40,426 nucleotides of DNA, from the NCBI GenBank assembly GCA_934615235.1, contig CAKTTL010000016.1, positions 1-40,426 on the forward strand, written 5' to 3'. Every line of letters starts with the position of its first letter. Within the stretch, counting starts at the first letter, position 1. Of the stretch, positions 8,919 through 17,658 are shown one piece after another. Made by a program: the position numbers and the translations under genes. Source of the DNA: an uncultured Clostridia bacterium (lineage in GTDB: Bacteria; Bacillota; Clostridia; Christensenellales; Aristaeellaceae). A model generated the notes under the pieces. The model did not search any database and was not told the origin of the DNA. It saw only the letters and a program-made list of their open reading frames with translations.

Positions 8919-8931
8919 AGTTTCAGAAACT
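8919..8931. promoter_or_regulatory. Perfect dyad AGTTTC-A-GAAACT upstream of the response regulator promoter
   Basis: A 6-1-6 perfect inverted repeat lies 4 bases before the -35 of the rightward promoter and 1 base after the direct repeat. It could be an operator for a second, dimeric regulator, or chance. The sequence alone cannot tell. Confidence 0.3.
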
Positions 8932-8935
8932 CCGC

Positions 8936-8963
8936 TGGACAAAGCCGTCCGTTTCGATATAAT
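8936..8963 (+). promoter_or_regulatory. Sigma-A type promoter of the response regulator/kinase operon
   Basis: TGGACA (8936-8941), a 16-bp spacer and a perfect TATAAT (8958-8963) lie 38 bases before the ATG at 9002. This is one of the best vegetative promoter matches in the window, in keeping with constitutive low-level expression of the sensor pair. Confidence 0.7.
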
Positions 8964-9001
8964 GTTATCCGTATGAATTTATCCAAACGGGAGGGCGATT
9001 T

Positions 9002-10243
9002 ATGTGGTCGATCCTGATAATTGACGATGAGAGAAACTTCTGCGCCATCCTGGAGGATTATATCGCGCGCGACGAGAAGCGGTTTTATGTCCGGAAATGC
9101 TTCACGGACGGGCAGCTCGCGTGGGACTGGCTGGAAAAGAACGCCGTCGATCTGATTATTACCGATATTCGCATGCCGAACATGACGGGGATTGATCTGG
9201 CGCAGCGCCTCTTTGAAACGGAGCGGGATATTCCGCTGATCGTCATCAGCGGCTATTCGGATTTTGATTACGCCAAACGGGCCATCCAGTACGGCGTGGT
9301 GAATTATCTGCTCAAGCCGGTTGATTTTACGGAACTGGGCGAAACGCTGAGCCGCCTGGACGAGCAGCTTTCCGCCCGCCGCAGCGCTCCGGGCGAGGAC
9401 AGCCAGATCGTCCTTTTCCTCTTTTACGCGATGGCGGGTCTGCTGAGCGCGAAGGAAAACCTTGCGCACGCCGCAAACAGGGCGCGCGTGCCTTTCAATA
9501 TCGAAACGGATCGCTTTCGGCTGTTTGAGGCCGGCGCCTGCGCCGCGCCGGACCGCATGGAAAAGGAAAATCTGGCGCAGGTTCTTGAAAACCTGCTGCG
9601 GATGCGCTATCCCGGCGCGGCGGTTTATCGCGTTTATGAAACGGCGGAGCATTTTTATTTTCTGGTGATCGGCGGCTGCGCCGCGCAGAAGGACGAAGCG
9701 CGCGCGGAGGATGAGATGCTGCGGCGGGAAAGTGGCTTCGTTCCGCGGTTTTCCCTGCAGGCCGAGTCCGAGGGGATGGCGGCGCTTTGCCGCGCCGTAT
9801 GGCAAAGCGGGCTGCGGGATACGTTCCTGTCCAGCATTTCGCAAAGCGAGATCACCTGCAACCCGCTCTCCGGCGACGCGTCCGACAGCGACAGGATGCA
9901 GCGCAAGCGGCTGATTTTCGAGCAGGCGGCCGCGTATATGCGCGAACATACGCACGAGGATCCGTCCCGCGAGGATGTGGCGCGCGCGGCGTTCGTGTCG
10001 CAGTCGTATCTGTCGCATGTGTTCAGCGATATTGCAGGGATGAGCTTTGTGGAATATCTGACGAAAATCCGCATGGAAAAGGCCGTGGCGATGCTGGCCA
10101 CGGGCAAACGCATTAACGAAATTTCTGAGGCGGTGGGCTATCGCAGCCGCAAGGCTTTTCTGGCCAATTTCCGCGCGTTTACCGGGCTGACGCCGTCGGA
10201 GTACCGGCTGAAATATTATATCGGCGGTGATAATGATGAATAA
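9002..10243 (+). CDS. Response regulator, YesN/AraC type
   Basis: This 413-residue protein has an N-terminal receiver domain (residues 1-120). It carries the acidic pair D8/D9, the phosphoacceptor D55 in LIITDIRMPNM and the conserved lysine in YLLKPVD. The middle region (about 130-290) is a poorly conserved linker. The C-terminal 100 residues form an AraC-type double helix-turn-helix, with SQSYLSHVFSDIAGMSF and the final GLTPSEYR signature. A GGGAGG site precedes the ATG. It overlaps the kinase gene by 17 bases. Proteins of this family usually switch on a neighbouring sugar transporter, here the divergent minus-strand operon. Confidence 0.93.
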   Translation: MWSILIIDDERNFCAILEDYIARDEKRFYVRKCFTDGQLAWDWLEKNAVDLIITDIRMPNMTGIDLAQRLFETERDIPLIVISGYSDFDYAKRAIQYGVVNYLLKPVDFTELGETLSRLDEQLSARRSAPGEDSQIVLFLFYAMAGLLSAKENLAHAANRARVPFNIETDRFRLFEAGACAAPDRMEKENLAQVLENLLRMRYPGAAVYRVYETAEHFYFLVIGGCAAQKDEARAEDEMLRRESGFVPRFSLQAESEGMAALCRAVWQSGLRDTFLSSISQSEITCNPLSGDASDSDRMQRKRLIFEQAAAYMREHTHEDPSREDVARAAFVSQSYLSHVFSDIAGMSFVEYLTKIRMEKAVAMLATGKRINEISEAVGYRSRKAFLANFRAFTGLTPSEYRLKYYIGGDNDE

Positions 10244-12035
10244 ATCCTCCGCAGTTCCGATGAAACGCGCCGTCTGGCGGAATTTCTGCTATATTTTTAT
10301 TTTCTTCCTGATCGTTACGCTTTTTATCGCCGTCTTCATGTATTCGCATACGAAAAACACGCTGGAAACGGAGCTGCTCAAGAGCAACGAGGATTTGGCG
10401 GAAGGCTATGCCGAGCAGATGGACGCTTTTTTCATCAGCCTCAACCGGCTGAACGCGACGCTTGCCATCAATCAGCTGATCAATTCGTATATCGCCTCGC
10501 CGCGGCTTTCGCCGGTGATTTTTTCCGGGCTGCGCGAAAGCATTCGCTCGCAGCTGGAAACAGCCGTTTATTCGGCGGATTATATCGAGTCCATTTACGT
10601 CGTTTCTCCTGCCGACGATCAATATATTTCCAAGGACGGCTATCGCGCGCTCAGCGCGCTGGATGTGGAAGACCGCGGCTGGCGCGGGATGCTTTCGGAC
10701 GCGCTCGTCCCGGGAACGCCGGCCGTTTTCACGCGAAGGGTCAACGACGTTTATCCGTACGTGCTCTCTTATGTCACGCCGGTGGCCGGCGGCGAAAATA
10801 TCGGGTATATTATCGTAAATGTGAACGTGAAATATTTCCCGTCGCTGACGCGGAAAAGCCGCGCCGACGTTCTTTCAACCTATGTAATTACCGAGGACGG
10901 GCAGATCCTTTACCGTTCGATGAAGCGCGGCCTGCTGGAAGAGCTTTCGAACGTGCCGGAACTGGCGTCTTTTCGTCCCGGCGAAAGCCGGAAAAGCTGC
11001 CTGGTAAACGACCGGGAGCCTTATGCGTATTCGCAGATTTACTCGTCCGCGCATCATTATTATTACGTCACCGTAACGCGCCTGACGGAATACACGCAGA
11101 GCCTTTCCATGCAGCAGCGGTTCCTCACGGCGTTCTCCTGCGCGCTGCTGGCGATGTTTTCGCTCGCCGCGATTTTCCTGTGCCTGCGGGCGCAGAAACC
11201 CATCCGAAGCCTGCTTTCCCTGCTGGAAAACCCGAAGAATATGGCCTATCAGGCGGATTACAGCACGTTGGAAATCAAGCAGATTTCCGAGCGCTTCATT
11301 CGCTATATTCAGGCGAATACTGCGCTTTCAGAGGAGCTGCAGACGCAGATGGAGGTGCTCAGCGACGTGCGGCTCTGGGCGCTGCAATCGCAGATTAACC
11401 CGCATTTTATTTTCAACACGCTCAACCTCATCCATTGCGAATGCGTGCAGGCGCTTGGATATCGCAATTCCGCGTCCGATCTGATTCTCAAATTCAGCAA
11501 GCTGATTCATTACGCGCTCTATTCCAACCATCTCGTCCCCCTCGAGCAGGAGATTACCTATACGAAAATTTTCGCGGATATTCTCTGCCGGCGCTATGGC
11601 GACAGCATTCAGATTGCCGTCGAAATCCCGTCGGACTGCCTTAACGCCATGGTGCCCAAGCTGCTCTTTCAGCCGCTGATCGAGAACTCCGCCCAGCACG
11701 GCGCGGACTTTGCGCATGGGAGAACGCTGCATATTATTGTGCGCGCAAAGCGCGCCGAAAAAGACGATCCGGACGGCGAGATTTCTCCCGCCATTCGCTT
11801 CACCGTCGAGGACGACGGCACCGGCATCGCGCCGGACGAGCTGGAGACGCTCCGGCGCAAGCTCCTGGAATATGACAGAAAAAGTAAAAACAGCATCGGC
11901 CTGAGCAACGTCGCCGCCCGGCTGAGGCTGCTGTATCCGAATGAATCGGAGGTTCTGATTGAAAGCAAACAGTACGAGGGCACCTGCGTCAGCATCGAGT
12001 TTCCGTATACCGTCAGCAAGTTTGCGGATGAATGA
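10227..12035 (+). CDS. Sensor histidine kinase, YesM (LytS-like His_kinase) type
   Basis: This protein of about 602 residues has a first membrane segment at about residues 19-38 and an extracytoplasmic sensor of about 250 residues. A second membrane segment at about 297-318 leads into a HAMP-like linker. The His_kinase domain carries QINPHFIFNTLN, with the phosphorylated histidine at about residue 393, and the C-terminal ATP-binding domain has VEDDGTGIAP and GLSNVAARL. Its likely ligand is a sugar or a sugar-loaded binding protein outside the cell. The start could be GTG 10227, ATG 10233 or ATG 10236. All lie inside the end of the regulator gene, so translation is probably coupled. Confidence 0.93.
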   Translation: MIMMNKSSAVPMKRAVWRNFCYIFIFFLIVTLFIAVFMYSHTKNTLETELLKSNEDLAEGYAEQMDAFFISLNRLNATLAINQLINSYIASPRLSPVIFSGLRESIRSQLETAVYSADYIESIYVVSPADDQYISKDGYRALSALDVEDRGWRGMLSDALVPGTPAVFTRRVNDVYPYVLSYVTPVAGGENIGYIIVNVNVKYFPSLTRKSRADVLSTYVITEDGQILYRSMKRGLLEELSNVPELASFRPGESRKSCLVNDREPYAYSQIYSSAHHYYYVTVTRLTEYTQSLSMQQRFLTAFSCALLAMFSLAAIFLCLRAQKPIRSLLSLLENPKNMAYQADYSTLEIKQISERFIRYIQANTALSEELQTQMEVLSDVRLWALQSQINPHFIFNTLNLIHCECVQALGYRNSASDLILKFSKLIHYALYSNHLVPLEQEITYTKIFADILCRRYGDSIQIAVEIPSDCLNAMVPKLLFQPLIENSAQHGADFAHGRTLHIIVRAKRAEKDDPDGEISPAIRFTVEDDGTGIAPDELETLRRKLLEYDRKSKNSIGLSNVAARLRLLYPNESEVLIESKQYEGTCVSIEFPYTVSKFADE

Positions 12036-12115
12036 TTCGGGCGCATCTGCATTTCTGCGTCGAAAACCCCGCTCGTGCTGTCGTCTCTTTCTTTTTCAGA
12101 TACATCCTGAAAACT

Positions 12116-12165
12116 GCGCGGGGAATCCGTTCCCATGGAAAGAACGGATTCCCCGCGCGCTTTTT
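12116..12165. terminator. Strong rho-independent terminator between convergent operons
   Basis: A perfect 17-bp stem (12116-12132 with 12142-12158) has a 9-base loop and is followed by GC and five Ts on the plus strand, ending the kinase operon. On the minus strand the stem is followed by AGTTTTC, so it may also end the beta-mannosidase transcript. The other bases between 12036 and 12177 hold no gene that I can see. Confidence 0.9.
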
Positions 12166-12177
12166 ATGGATCGGGAT

Positions 12178-14622
12178 TTACCGGATATCGTACACGCTCC
12201 TTGCGCGGAACTTCGTCCCTTCGCCGCGGAGGATGCGCACGCGCTTTTCGCCGGCGTTCAGATCGAAGTAGTTGTCCTCGAAGAGCACGTCGCCGTCGTC
12301 GCAGACGATCTCGACAGAGCGCGCGTACGCGCGGGCGGAAACAATCAGCTCGTCGCCCGCGACGCGGACGGACAGCTGCGGATCCTCGAAGCGGAAATGC
12401 TTCGGCGCGCAGAACAGCACGGCGCCGCTGGAAACGGGCGCGCCGCCAAGGTACAGCTCGTAGGAGGCGTAGTCGCCGTAAAGGTCGGCCTGCGGGAAGA
12501 CGTGCTTTTCAAACCAGTGCGCGCTGAGCGCGGGCACATGCGCGGTTTCTTCGCCCTGCACAAGGATTTCGCCCAGCGCGTTCCGCAGCGCCCAGCGGAC
12601 GACGGCGTCCACGCCCTGCATCGTTTCGTTGGAAACGTTGAGGTGGATGCTCTTTTCCACGGCGCTCTCGGGCTTTTCGTCGTTTGTGTTGGTGCGCTGG
12701 GTGAGCGTGCCTTCTTCCTCGCAGGAGAGAAGCACCGGCGCGAAAAAGCGCTTTGACGCATAATGCAGCGCCTTCCAGCGGCCGAAATAGTCGATCGAGG
12801 CCCAGCTCGCCACAGGCCAGCAGTCGTTGAGCTGCCAGTAAATCGCGCCCATGCAGCGGCCGCGGTAGCGCCGCCAGTGCTCCACGCCATAGCGAATGGC
12901 CTCGGCCTGCAACAGCTGCGAGGCGTAGAGAAGCGTCTCGAAATCGCCCGGATACAGGAAGGTCTGCGAGAGATAGTTCATGATTTTGCCGTTGGCGGCG
13001 TTGTTGCGCTGGTGCTTTTCCATCACGCGAGAGAAGATGTTGCGATCCTCCGGCAGGGTGAAGCTTTCCACCGTTTTCAGGGACGGGAACGACTGGAAGC
13101 CGAACTCCGACGCATAGCGGAAGAAATACTTGCGATAATCGGTGAAGGGGACGTTTCCGTGCCAGACCGTCCAGTAATGGACGTCGCCGCGGTTTTCGTC
13201 GTTGGGGTTGTCGAAGCTGCCGCCGGAGGACGGAGAAGCGGGCCAGTAGAACGTATCCGGATCATATTCGCCCAGCGCCTGCGGCAGGATGTATTCGTAC
13301 ATCTTGACATAGTCCGTTACCTGGCTCGGGGTGGGATCGTACCATTTTTCGACCACGCCAAGCTCCATCTCGTTGTTGCCGCACCAGAGGCCCAGCGACG
13401 CATGATGGCGCAGGCGGCGGATGTTATCGGCAAATTCGGCGCGGATATTCGCTTCGAACGCGGGCGTGAGTTCGTACATCGCGCAGGCGAACATGAAATC
13501 CTGCCAGACGATGATGCCGAGCTCGTCGCACGCGTCGTAGAACCAGTCGTCGGGGTAATATCCGCCGCCCCAGACGCGGATGGCGTTGTGATGCGCCATG
13601 GCGGCGTCCTCCAGCAGGCGGCGCGTGCGCTCGGGCGTAACGCGGCGCAGGATGTTGTCTTCGGGGATATAGTCCGCGCCCATGGCGAAGATCGAAACGC
13701 CGTTGACGCACGTTTCAAACGATTCGCCCCACTGATCCTTCTCGCGGCGAATCGTCAGCGTGCGCAGGCCGATGCGGCGCTGCCACACGTCGAGCGTTTC
13801 GCCCGCTTCGTTTACCAGCTCGGCCTGCACGGTATAAAGCGGCTGCGCGCCGTAGCCGTTGGGCCACCAGAGCTGCGGGTTTTCGATTTGCAGCGCGTTT
13901 CCTTCGGCGCAAAGCTTTGCGCCGTCCGGAGCGGTAACCGTATAGCGTACGGAGACAGTGCCGTCGCCGTATTTTTCAATTTCGGGGAAGAACGAGAGCG
14001 TTACGCGGCCGTCCGCGTGCTCCTGGTGTACGCGGACGCTCACAAGCCGCCCGGTATCAACGCGCTCGAGGAAAATATCGCGCCAGACGCCCGCGTCGGG
14101 CAGGCGGGGACCCCAGTCCCAGCCGGACATGCAGTGCGCCTTGCGCAGGAACGGGAAACCGACGGTGCAGTCGGTCGAACCGTCGACGCGGGAGCGCGCG
14201 TAGGCCGCCTTTTCATAGCGGTTGGGCGAGGCGAACGCGATTTCGATATGGTTTTCGCCCGCATGCGCGAAGGGGCGCACGTCCGCGATCCACGTGCGGT
14301 GCATATTGTCGGCGCGAAGCGCCTCATGGCCGTTCACGCGCACCGTCGCGAGCGTATCGAGGCCTTCGCAGACGAGCAGCAGCGCGTCGCAGGCGAGATC
14401 GTCGCCGGTCAGCGTAAAATCGCGGCGATAGAGATAATCCTTCTCCATCAGCTCGAACGCAGCCAGTTCGTTGTCACGCCAGAAGGGATCGTCCATCCGG
14501 CCGTTGTCCAGCAGGTCGGCGTAGACGGAGCCGGGGACGGTAGCGCTCATCCATTGCGCTTCGTCTGCGGGGCGCATCTGCCATGCGCCGTTGAGGGTTA
14601 TTTTTCGGTTCATTTTTTTCAC
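12178..14622 (-). CDS. Beta-mannosidase, glycoside hydrolase family 2
   Basis: This enzyme of about 814 residues should remove beta-linked mannose from oligosaccharide ends. The N-terminal jelly-roll shows LNGAWQMRPADE and ATVPGSVYADLL, typical of beta-mannosidases. The TIM barrel contains WGGGYYPDDWFYDACDELGI. The acid/base glutamate is E418 in WCGNNEMELG and the nucleophile is E506 in SEFGFQSFP (numbered from the GTG). There is no signal peptide, so the enzyme is cytosolic. The start is either GTG 14622 or ATG 14613, both downstream of AAAGGAAC. It lies 76 bases behind the PocR-type regulator gene on the same strand. Confidence 0.92.
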   Translation of the reverse strand: MKKMNRKITLNGAWQMRPADEAQWMSATVPGSVYADLLDNGRMDDPFWRDNELAAFELMEKDYLYRRDFTLTGDDLACDALLLVCEGLDTLATVRVNGHEALRADNMHRTWIADVRPFAHAGENHIEIAFASPNRYEKAAYARSRVDGSTDCTVGFPFLRKAHCMSGWDWGPRLPDAGVWRDIFLERVDTGRLVSVRVHQEHADGRVTLSFFPEIEKYGDGTVSVRYTVTAPDGAKLCAEGNALQIENPQLWWPNGYGAQPLYTVQAELVNEAGETLDVWQRRIGLRTLTIRREKDQWGESFETCVNGVSIFAMGADYIPEDNILRRVTPERTRRLLEDAAMAHHNAIRVWGGGYYPDDWFYDACDELGIIVWQDFMFACAMYELTPAFEANIRAEFADNIRRLRHHASLGLWCGNNEMELGVVEKWYDPTPSQVTDYVKMYEYILPQALGEYDPDTFYWPASPSSGGSFDNPNDENRGDVHYWTVWHGNVPFTDYRKYFFRYASEFGFQSFPSLKTVESFTLPEDRNIFSRVMEKHQRNNAANGKIMNYLSQTFLYPGDFETLLYASQLLQAEAIRYGVEHWRRYRGRCMGAIYWQLNDCWPVASWASIDYFGRWKALHYASKRFFAPVLLSCEEEGTLTQRTNTNDEKPESAVEKSIHLNVSNETMQGVDAVVRWALRNALGEILVQGEETAHVPALSAHWFEKHVFPQADLYGDYASYELYLGGAPVSSGAVLFCAPKHFRFEDPQLSVRVAGDELIVSARAYARSVEIVCDDGDVLFEDNYFDLNAGEKRVRILRGEGTKFRARSVYDIR

Positions 14623-14653
14623 ACGTTCCTTTTGTTTGATGATTTTAGGCTGC

Positions 14654-14684
14654 AGTATAATTCTCTTTTTTATGGAAATTTTCC
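14654..14684 (-). promoter_or_regulatory. Possible promoter with dyad upstream of the beta-mannosidase gene
   Basis: On the minus strand TATACT (14654-14659) is a fair -10. The -35 position is AT-rich and poor, and it is overlapped by the dyad GGAAA-T-TTTCC (14674-14684). This suggests that the mannosidase gene can be transcribed apart from the regulator gene. Confidence 0.3.
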
Positions 14685-14698
14685 TTTTACTGCGGCGA

Positions 14699-15520
14699 TT
14701 ATTTTCGCACGCTTGAGGGCGTTTGGCCGGCGTATTGCCGAAAGCATTTGGAAAAATAGTTCGCGTCCTGAAAGCCGACCATGCGCGCGACGGTCTCGAG
14801 GGGATAGTCGGTCGTGGCGAGCAGTTCGCGCGCGGCGCGCATGCGCGTTTTGAGAATCAGCTGGCCTACGGTGCAGCCGAGCTCCTCGCGGCAGAGCGCG
14901 CACAGCTTGCTCTTGCCCATGTGCATCATTTCGCACAGGCGGCCGAGCGTCAGCTGCGAGGCGTAATGTTCGCTGATCAGGCTTTGCAGGCGCGTCGCGT
15001 CGCTCTGTTCGGAAACGGCGAGCAGCCCCTGCATGCGCACTTCGGAAATGCAGGCGTGAATGATCTCCGTCAACGAAAAAAGCTGCCGGCCGGAGATCTG
15101 CCGCAGGCGCGCGAACGGCCCGGCCAGCTCGTCCGCGTCCGGGTGCCAGGAAATGAGCGCGCGCGTCTGCGCCCACTGTTCCCGGCGGTCGCCGCTGTCG
15201 AGAAACTGTCCGAAGAGAATATAGGCGATCACGCACCCGTTTTCCACGACGGGCATGGCGACCTCGGTCAGCCCGCAGTGGCAGCGATATTTTTTCTGTT
15301 TTTGCGTCACCTGCAGTTCGCGCAGCGCGGCGCGGTCGCAGGCCATGCAGCGCGCCAGCCCGCCCGGCGCGCGCTGAATCTGGGCGCAGAATTCCGCCTG
15401 ATCGCTGGCGGTATAGATTTCAATCGCGGCCTCGTTCATCAGGCCGAATTTAACGCCCATGCACTGGTGCAGGTGATTCAAAAGCGCGGCAAGCTTCTGC
15501 AGTTCTTCCTGAGAGAGCAT
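14699..15520 (-). CDS. AraC-family regulator with PocR sensory domain
   Basis: This regulator has 273 residues counting from the ATG at 15520, which has a GGGAGG site at good spacing. The upstream in-frame extension to 15601 has none. Residues about 5-165 form a PocR-type ligand pocket with the family's cysteine pattern (C45, C58, C61, C80, C82; RCMACD and YRCHCGL) and the GQFLD motif. The C-terminal 100 residues are an AraC double helix-turn-helix ending in GQTPSSVRK. PocR domains are thought to bind small hydrocarbon or sugar-like ligands. Its position between the mannosidase gene and the divergent GalNAc genes suggests that it controls both. Confidence 0.9.
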   Translation of the reverse strand: MLSQEELQKLAALLNHLHQCMGVKFGLMNEAAIEIYTASDQAEFCAQIQRAPGGLARCMACDRAALRELQVTQKQKKYRCHCGLTEVAMPVVENGCVIAYILFGQFLDSGDRREQWAQTRALISWHPDADELAGPFARLRQISGRQLFSLTEIIHACISEVRMQGLLAVSEQSDATRLQSLISEHYASQLTLGRLCEMMHMGKSKLCALCREELGCTVGQLILKTRMRAARELLATTDYPLETVARMVGFQDANYFSKCFRQYAGQTPSSVRK

Positions 15521-15548
15521 TGCGTTCCTCCCGCGGTTGTTTTTCAGC

Positions 15549-15577
15549 ATTATATCATGATTCTCCGCGAAACGGAA
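15549..15577 (-). promoter_or_regulatory. Extended -10 promoter of the PocR/AraC regulator gene
   Basis: On the minus strand TGA precedes a perfect TATAAT (15549-15554), an extended -10 element. The -35 17 bp away, TTCCGT, is weak, which is common with extended -10 promoters. The ribosome binding site follows about 20 bases downstream. Confidence 0.6.
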
Positions 15578-15605
15578 GATTTTCCTTTTATTCGGCACCA
15601 TTTTC

Positions 15606-15636
15606 TCTGTACAGAATTGCCGCCGGCTGATACGCT
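15606..15636 (+). promoter_or_regulatory. Palindrome TCTGTACAGA overlapping a weak promoter of the GalNAc operon
   Basis: The perfect 10-bp palindrome (15606-15615) contains TGTACA (15608-15613), a partial -35. Seventeen bases further is TGA-TACGCT (15631-15636), an extended but poor -10. The arrangement fits an operator on a regulated promoter in front of the nucleotidyltransferase gene. Confidence 0.35.
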
Positions 15637-15672
15637 TAAAACAGAAAAAGCAAAGAAAGAGGATGGAGTTTC

Positions 15673-16584
15673 ATGAGCGTTTCGCTTGTTGTCATGGCCG
15701 CCGGACTGGGGAGCCGCTACGGAGGGCTCAAACAGATTGCCCCGGTCGACCCGAACGGTCATATCCTGATGGACTATTCGATTTACGACGCGCTGCGTGC
15801 GGGGTTCGATCGCGTGGTCTGCATTATCAAACCGGAAATGCGCGAGGATTTTTACGAAGTGATCGGGCACAGGCTTGAAAAACATGTGGAAGTCCGGTAT
15901 GCTTATCAGCGGCTGGACAATCTTCCGGCGGGTTACAGCGTGCCGGAAGGGCGCACGAAGCCCTGGGGCACGGCGCACGCGCTGCTGTGCGCGAAGGAGC
16001 AGATCGACGCGCCGTTCGCGGTGATCAACGCGGACGATTTTTACGGCCGCGACGCGTTTGCGGCGATCGCCGCGTTCCTGCGTGAAAAGCATGGCGCGGG
16101 CGAGCACGCCATGGTCGGCTACCGCATCGAAAACACGCTAACCGAAAACGGCCACGTGGCCCGCGGCGTGTGCGAGACGGATGAAAACGGTTTTCTGCGC
16201 GGCGTGACGGAGCGCACGCATATCGAACCGCGTGAAGGCGGCGCGGCCTTTACCGAAGACGGGGAGCATTTCACTTTCGTGCCCGCGGGAACGATCGTAT
16301 CGATGAACCTGTGGGGGTTCCAGCCGGGCGTGATGGAGGAGATCGACAGGCGCTTTGCGCCCTGGCTCGACGAAACCCTGCCCGTCAATCCGCTCAAGGG
16401 CGAGTATTTCCTGCCGCTGATCCCCAACGCGCTCATACACGAGGGCAAGGGAAGCGTGCGCGTGCTTTCCACGCATGAAAAATGGTACGGGGTGACCTAT
16501 CACGACGATATGCCCAAGCTGCAGGCGGCGCTGGCCGGAATGCGCGCGGACGGCGTTTACCCCGAAGGACTTTGGAGGGATTGA
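15673..16584 (+). CDS. Sugar-phosphate nucleotidyltransferase (NDP-sugar pyrophosphorylase-like)
   Basis: This 303-residue protein has the nucleotidyltransferase N-terminal motif VVMAAGLGSRYGGLKQ and the metal-binding aspartate region INADDFYG. A GGATGGAG site precedes the ATG. It is the first gene of a three-gene operon with an N-acetylhexosamine 1-kinase 2 bases downstream. The simplest reading is that it joins UTP to the kinase product, GalNAc-1-phosphate or GlcNAc-1-phosphate, to give the UDP-sugar and pyrophosphate. The choice of base and sugar is inferred from context. It lacks the C-terminal acetyltransferase domain of GlmU, so it acts only as a pyrophosphorylase. Confidence 0.85.
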   Translation: MSVSLVVMAAGLGSRYGGLKQIAPVDPNGHILMDYSIYDALRAGFDRVVCIIKPEMREDFYEVIGHRLEKHVEVRYAYQRLDNLPAGYSVPEGRTKPWGTAHALLCAKEQIDAPFAVINADDFYGRDAFAAIAAFLREKHGAGEHAMVGYRIENTLTENGHVARGVCETDENGFLRGVTERTHIEPREGGAAFTEDGEHFTFVPAGTIVSMNLWGFQPGVMEEIDRRFAPWLDETLPVNPLKGEYFLPLIPNALIHEGKGSVRVLSTHEKWYGVTYHDDMPKLQAALAGMRADGVYPEGLWRD

Positions 16585-16586
16585 GC

Positions 16587-17639
16587 ATGCTGAATATCTG
16601 CGGAAAATTTCAGACGAAGGGCGCGGCGCTTTCCTGCGAGCCGTACGGAAACGGCCATATCAACGCGACGTATCTGGTGAAAACGGACGAGGAGCAATAT
16701 ATCCTGCAGCGGATTAACCATCATATTTTTCAGGATGTGCCGGGGCTGATGCGCAATGTGGAGCGGGTGACGGCGTTTCTGGCTGAAAAGGATCCGGATC
16801 CGCGCCACAGTCTGCATCTCGTGCCGGCGAAGGACGGCGCGGCGTATGTGGAAGCGGAAGGCGAGTTTTACCGCATGTACGATTTTGTTCACGACAGCAT
16901 CTGCCTGGACGCGCCGGAAACGGACGAGGATTTTTATCAGAGCGCCGTGGCGTTCGGTTCCTTCCAGCGGCAGCTGGCCGATTTCCCGGCGAATGAATTG
17001 AGCGAGACGATTCCGCGTTTCCACGACACGCCCAACCGCTATCGCGCGCTGCGCGCGGCGATTGAAAAGGACGCGCTCGGACGCGCCGCTTCCTGCGGGG
17101 CGGAAATTGAGTTTGCGCTGACGCGCGAAGCGGACGCGGCGGTGATGATAAACCTGCTGGCGGCGGGCGAGCTGCCGCTGCGGGTGACGCATAACGACAC
17201 CAAGCTTAACAACGTCATGCTCGACGCGAAAACGCGCAAGCCGCTCTGCGTGATCGATCTGGATACCGTCATGCCCGGCCTGGCGGCGAACGATTTCGGC
17301 GATTCGATCCGCTTTGGCGCGAATACCGGCGCGGAGGACGAAAAGGATCTGAAGAAAATCAGTCTCTCGCTGGCGCGCTACGAGGCGTTCGCGCGCGGTT
17401 TCCTCGAGGCGTGCGGCAAGGCGCTTACGCCGAAGGAAATCGAAACCCTGCCCTGGGGCGCGAAGCTGATGACGCTCGAATGCGGCGTGCGCTTTTTGAC
17501 GGATTATCTGGAGGGGGATACGTATTTCCGCATCCATCGCCCCGAGCATAATCTCGACCGCACGCGCACGCAGTTTGCGCTTGTGGCCGATATGGAAAAG
17601 AAATGGACGCAGATGTGCGACATTGTAAAGGAATTCTGA
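16587..17639 (+). CDS. nahK: N-acetylhexosamine 1-kinase (NahK-like aminoglycoside-phosphotransferase fold)
   Basis: This 350-residue kinase starts at the ATG behind GGAGG; an upstream in-frame extension is out of place. The N-terminal lobe includes YGNGHINATYLV. The catalytic loop is VTHNDTKLNNVMLD, with the APH-type aspartate, and the metal-binding motif is CVIDLDTVMPGL, both close to the bifidobacterial NahK pattern. The family phosphorylates GlcNAc or GalNAc at C1 using ATP. It is flanked by a nucleotidyltransferase (2 bp gap) and a GH123-like protein (19 bp gap), which points to GalNAc salvage. A related sugar-1-kinase specificity cannot be excluded. Confidence 0.85.
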   Translation: MLNICGKFQTKGAALSCEPYGNGHINATYLVKTDEEQYILQRINHHIFQDVPGLMRNVERVTAFLAEKDPDPRHSLHLVPAKDGAAYVEAEGEFYRMYDFVHDSICLDAPETDEDFYQSAVAFGSFQRQLADFPANELSETIPRFHDTPNRYRALRAAIEKDALGRAASCGAEIEFALTREADAAVMINLLAAGELPLRVTHNDTKLNNVMLDAKTRKPLCVIDLDTVMPGLAANDFGDSIRFGANTGAEDEKDLKKISLSLARYEAFARGFLEACGKALTPKEIETLPWGAKLMTLECGVRFLTDYLEGDTYFRIHRPEHNLDRTRTQFALVADMEKKWTQMCDIVKEF

Positions 17640-17658
17640 CACAGAGGAGAGTGCGAAA

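Noticed and set aside
12763..14853. A 696-residue plus-strand open frame opposite the beta-mannosidase gene
   Set aside because: The mannosidase has both catalytic glutamates in place on the minus strand; the plus frame shows no domain.
15521..15601. N-terminal extension of the PocR/AraC regulator to 15601
   Set aside because: It would span the gene's own -10 and -35 elements and has no ribosome binding site.
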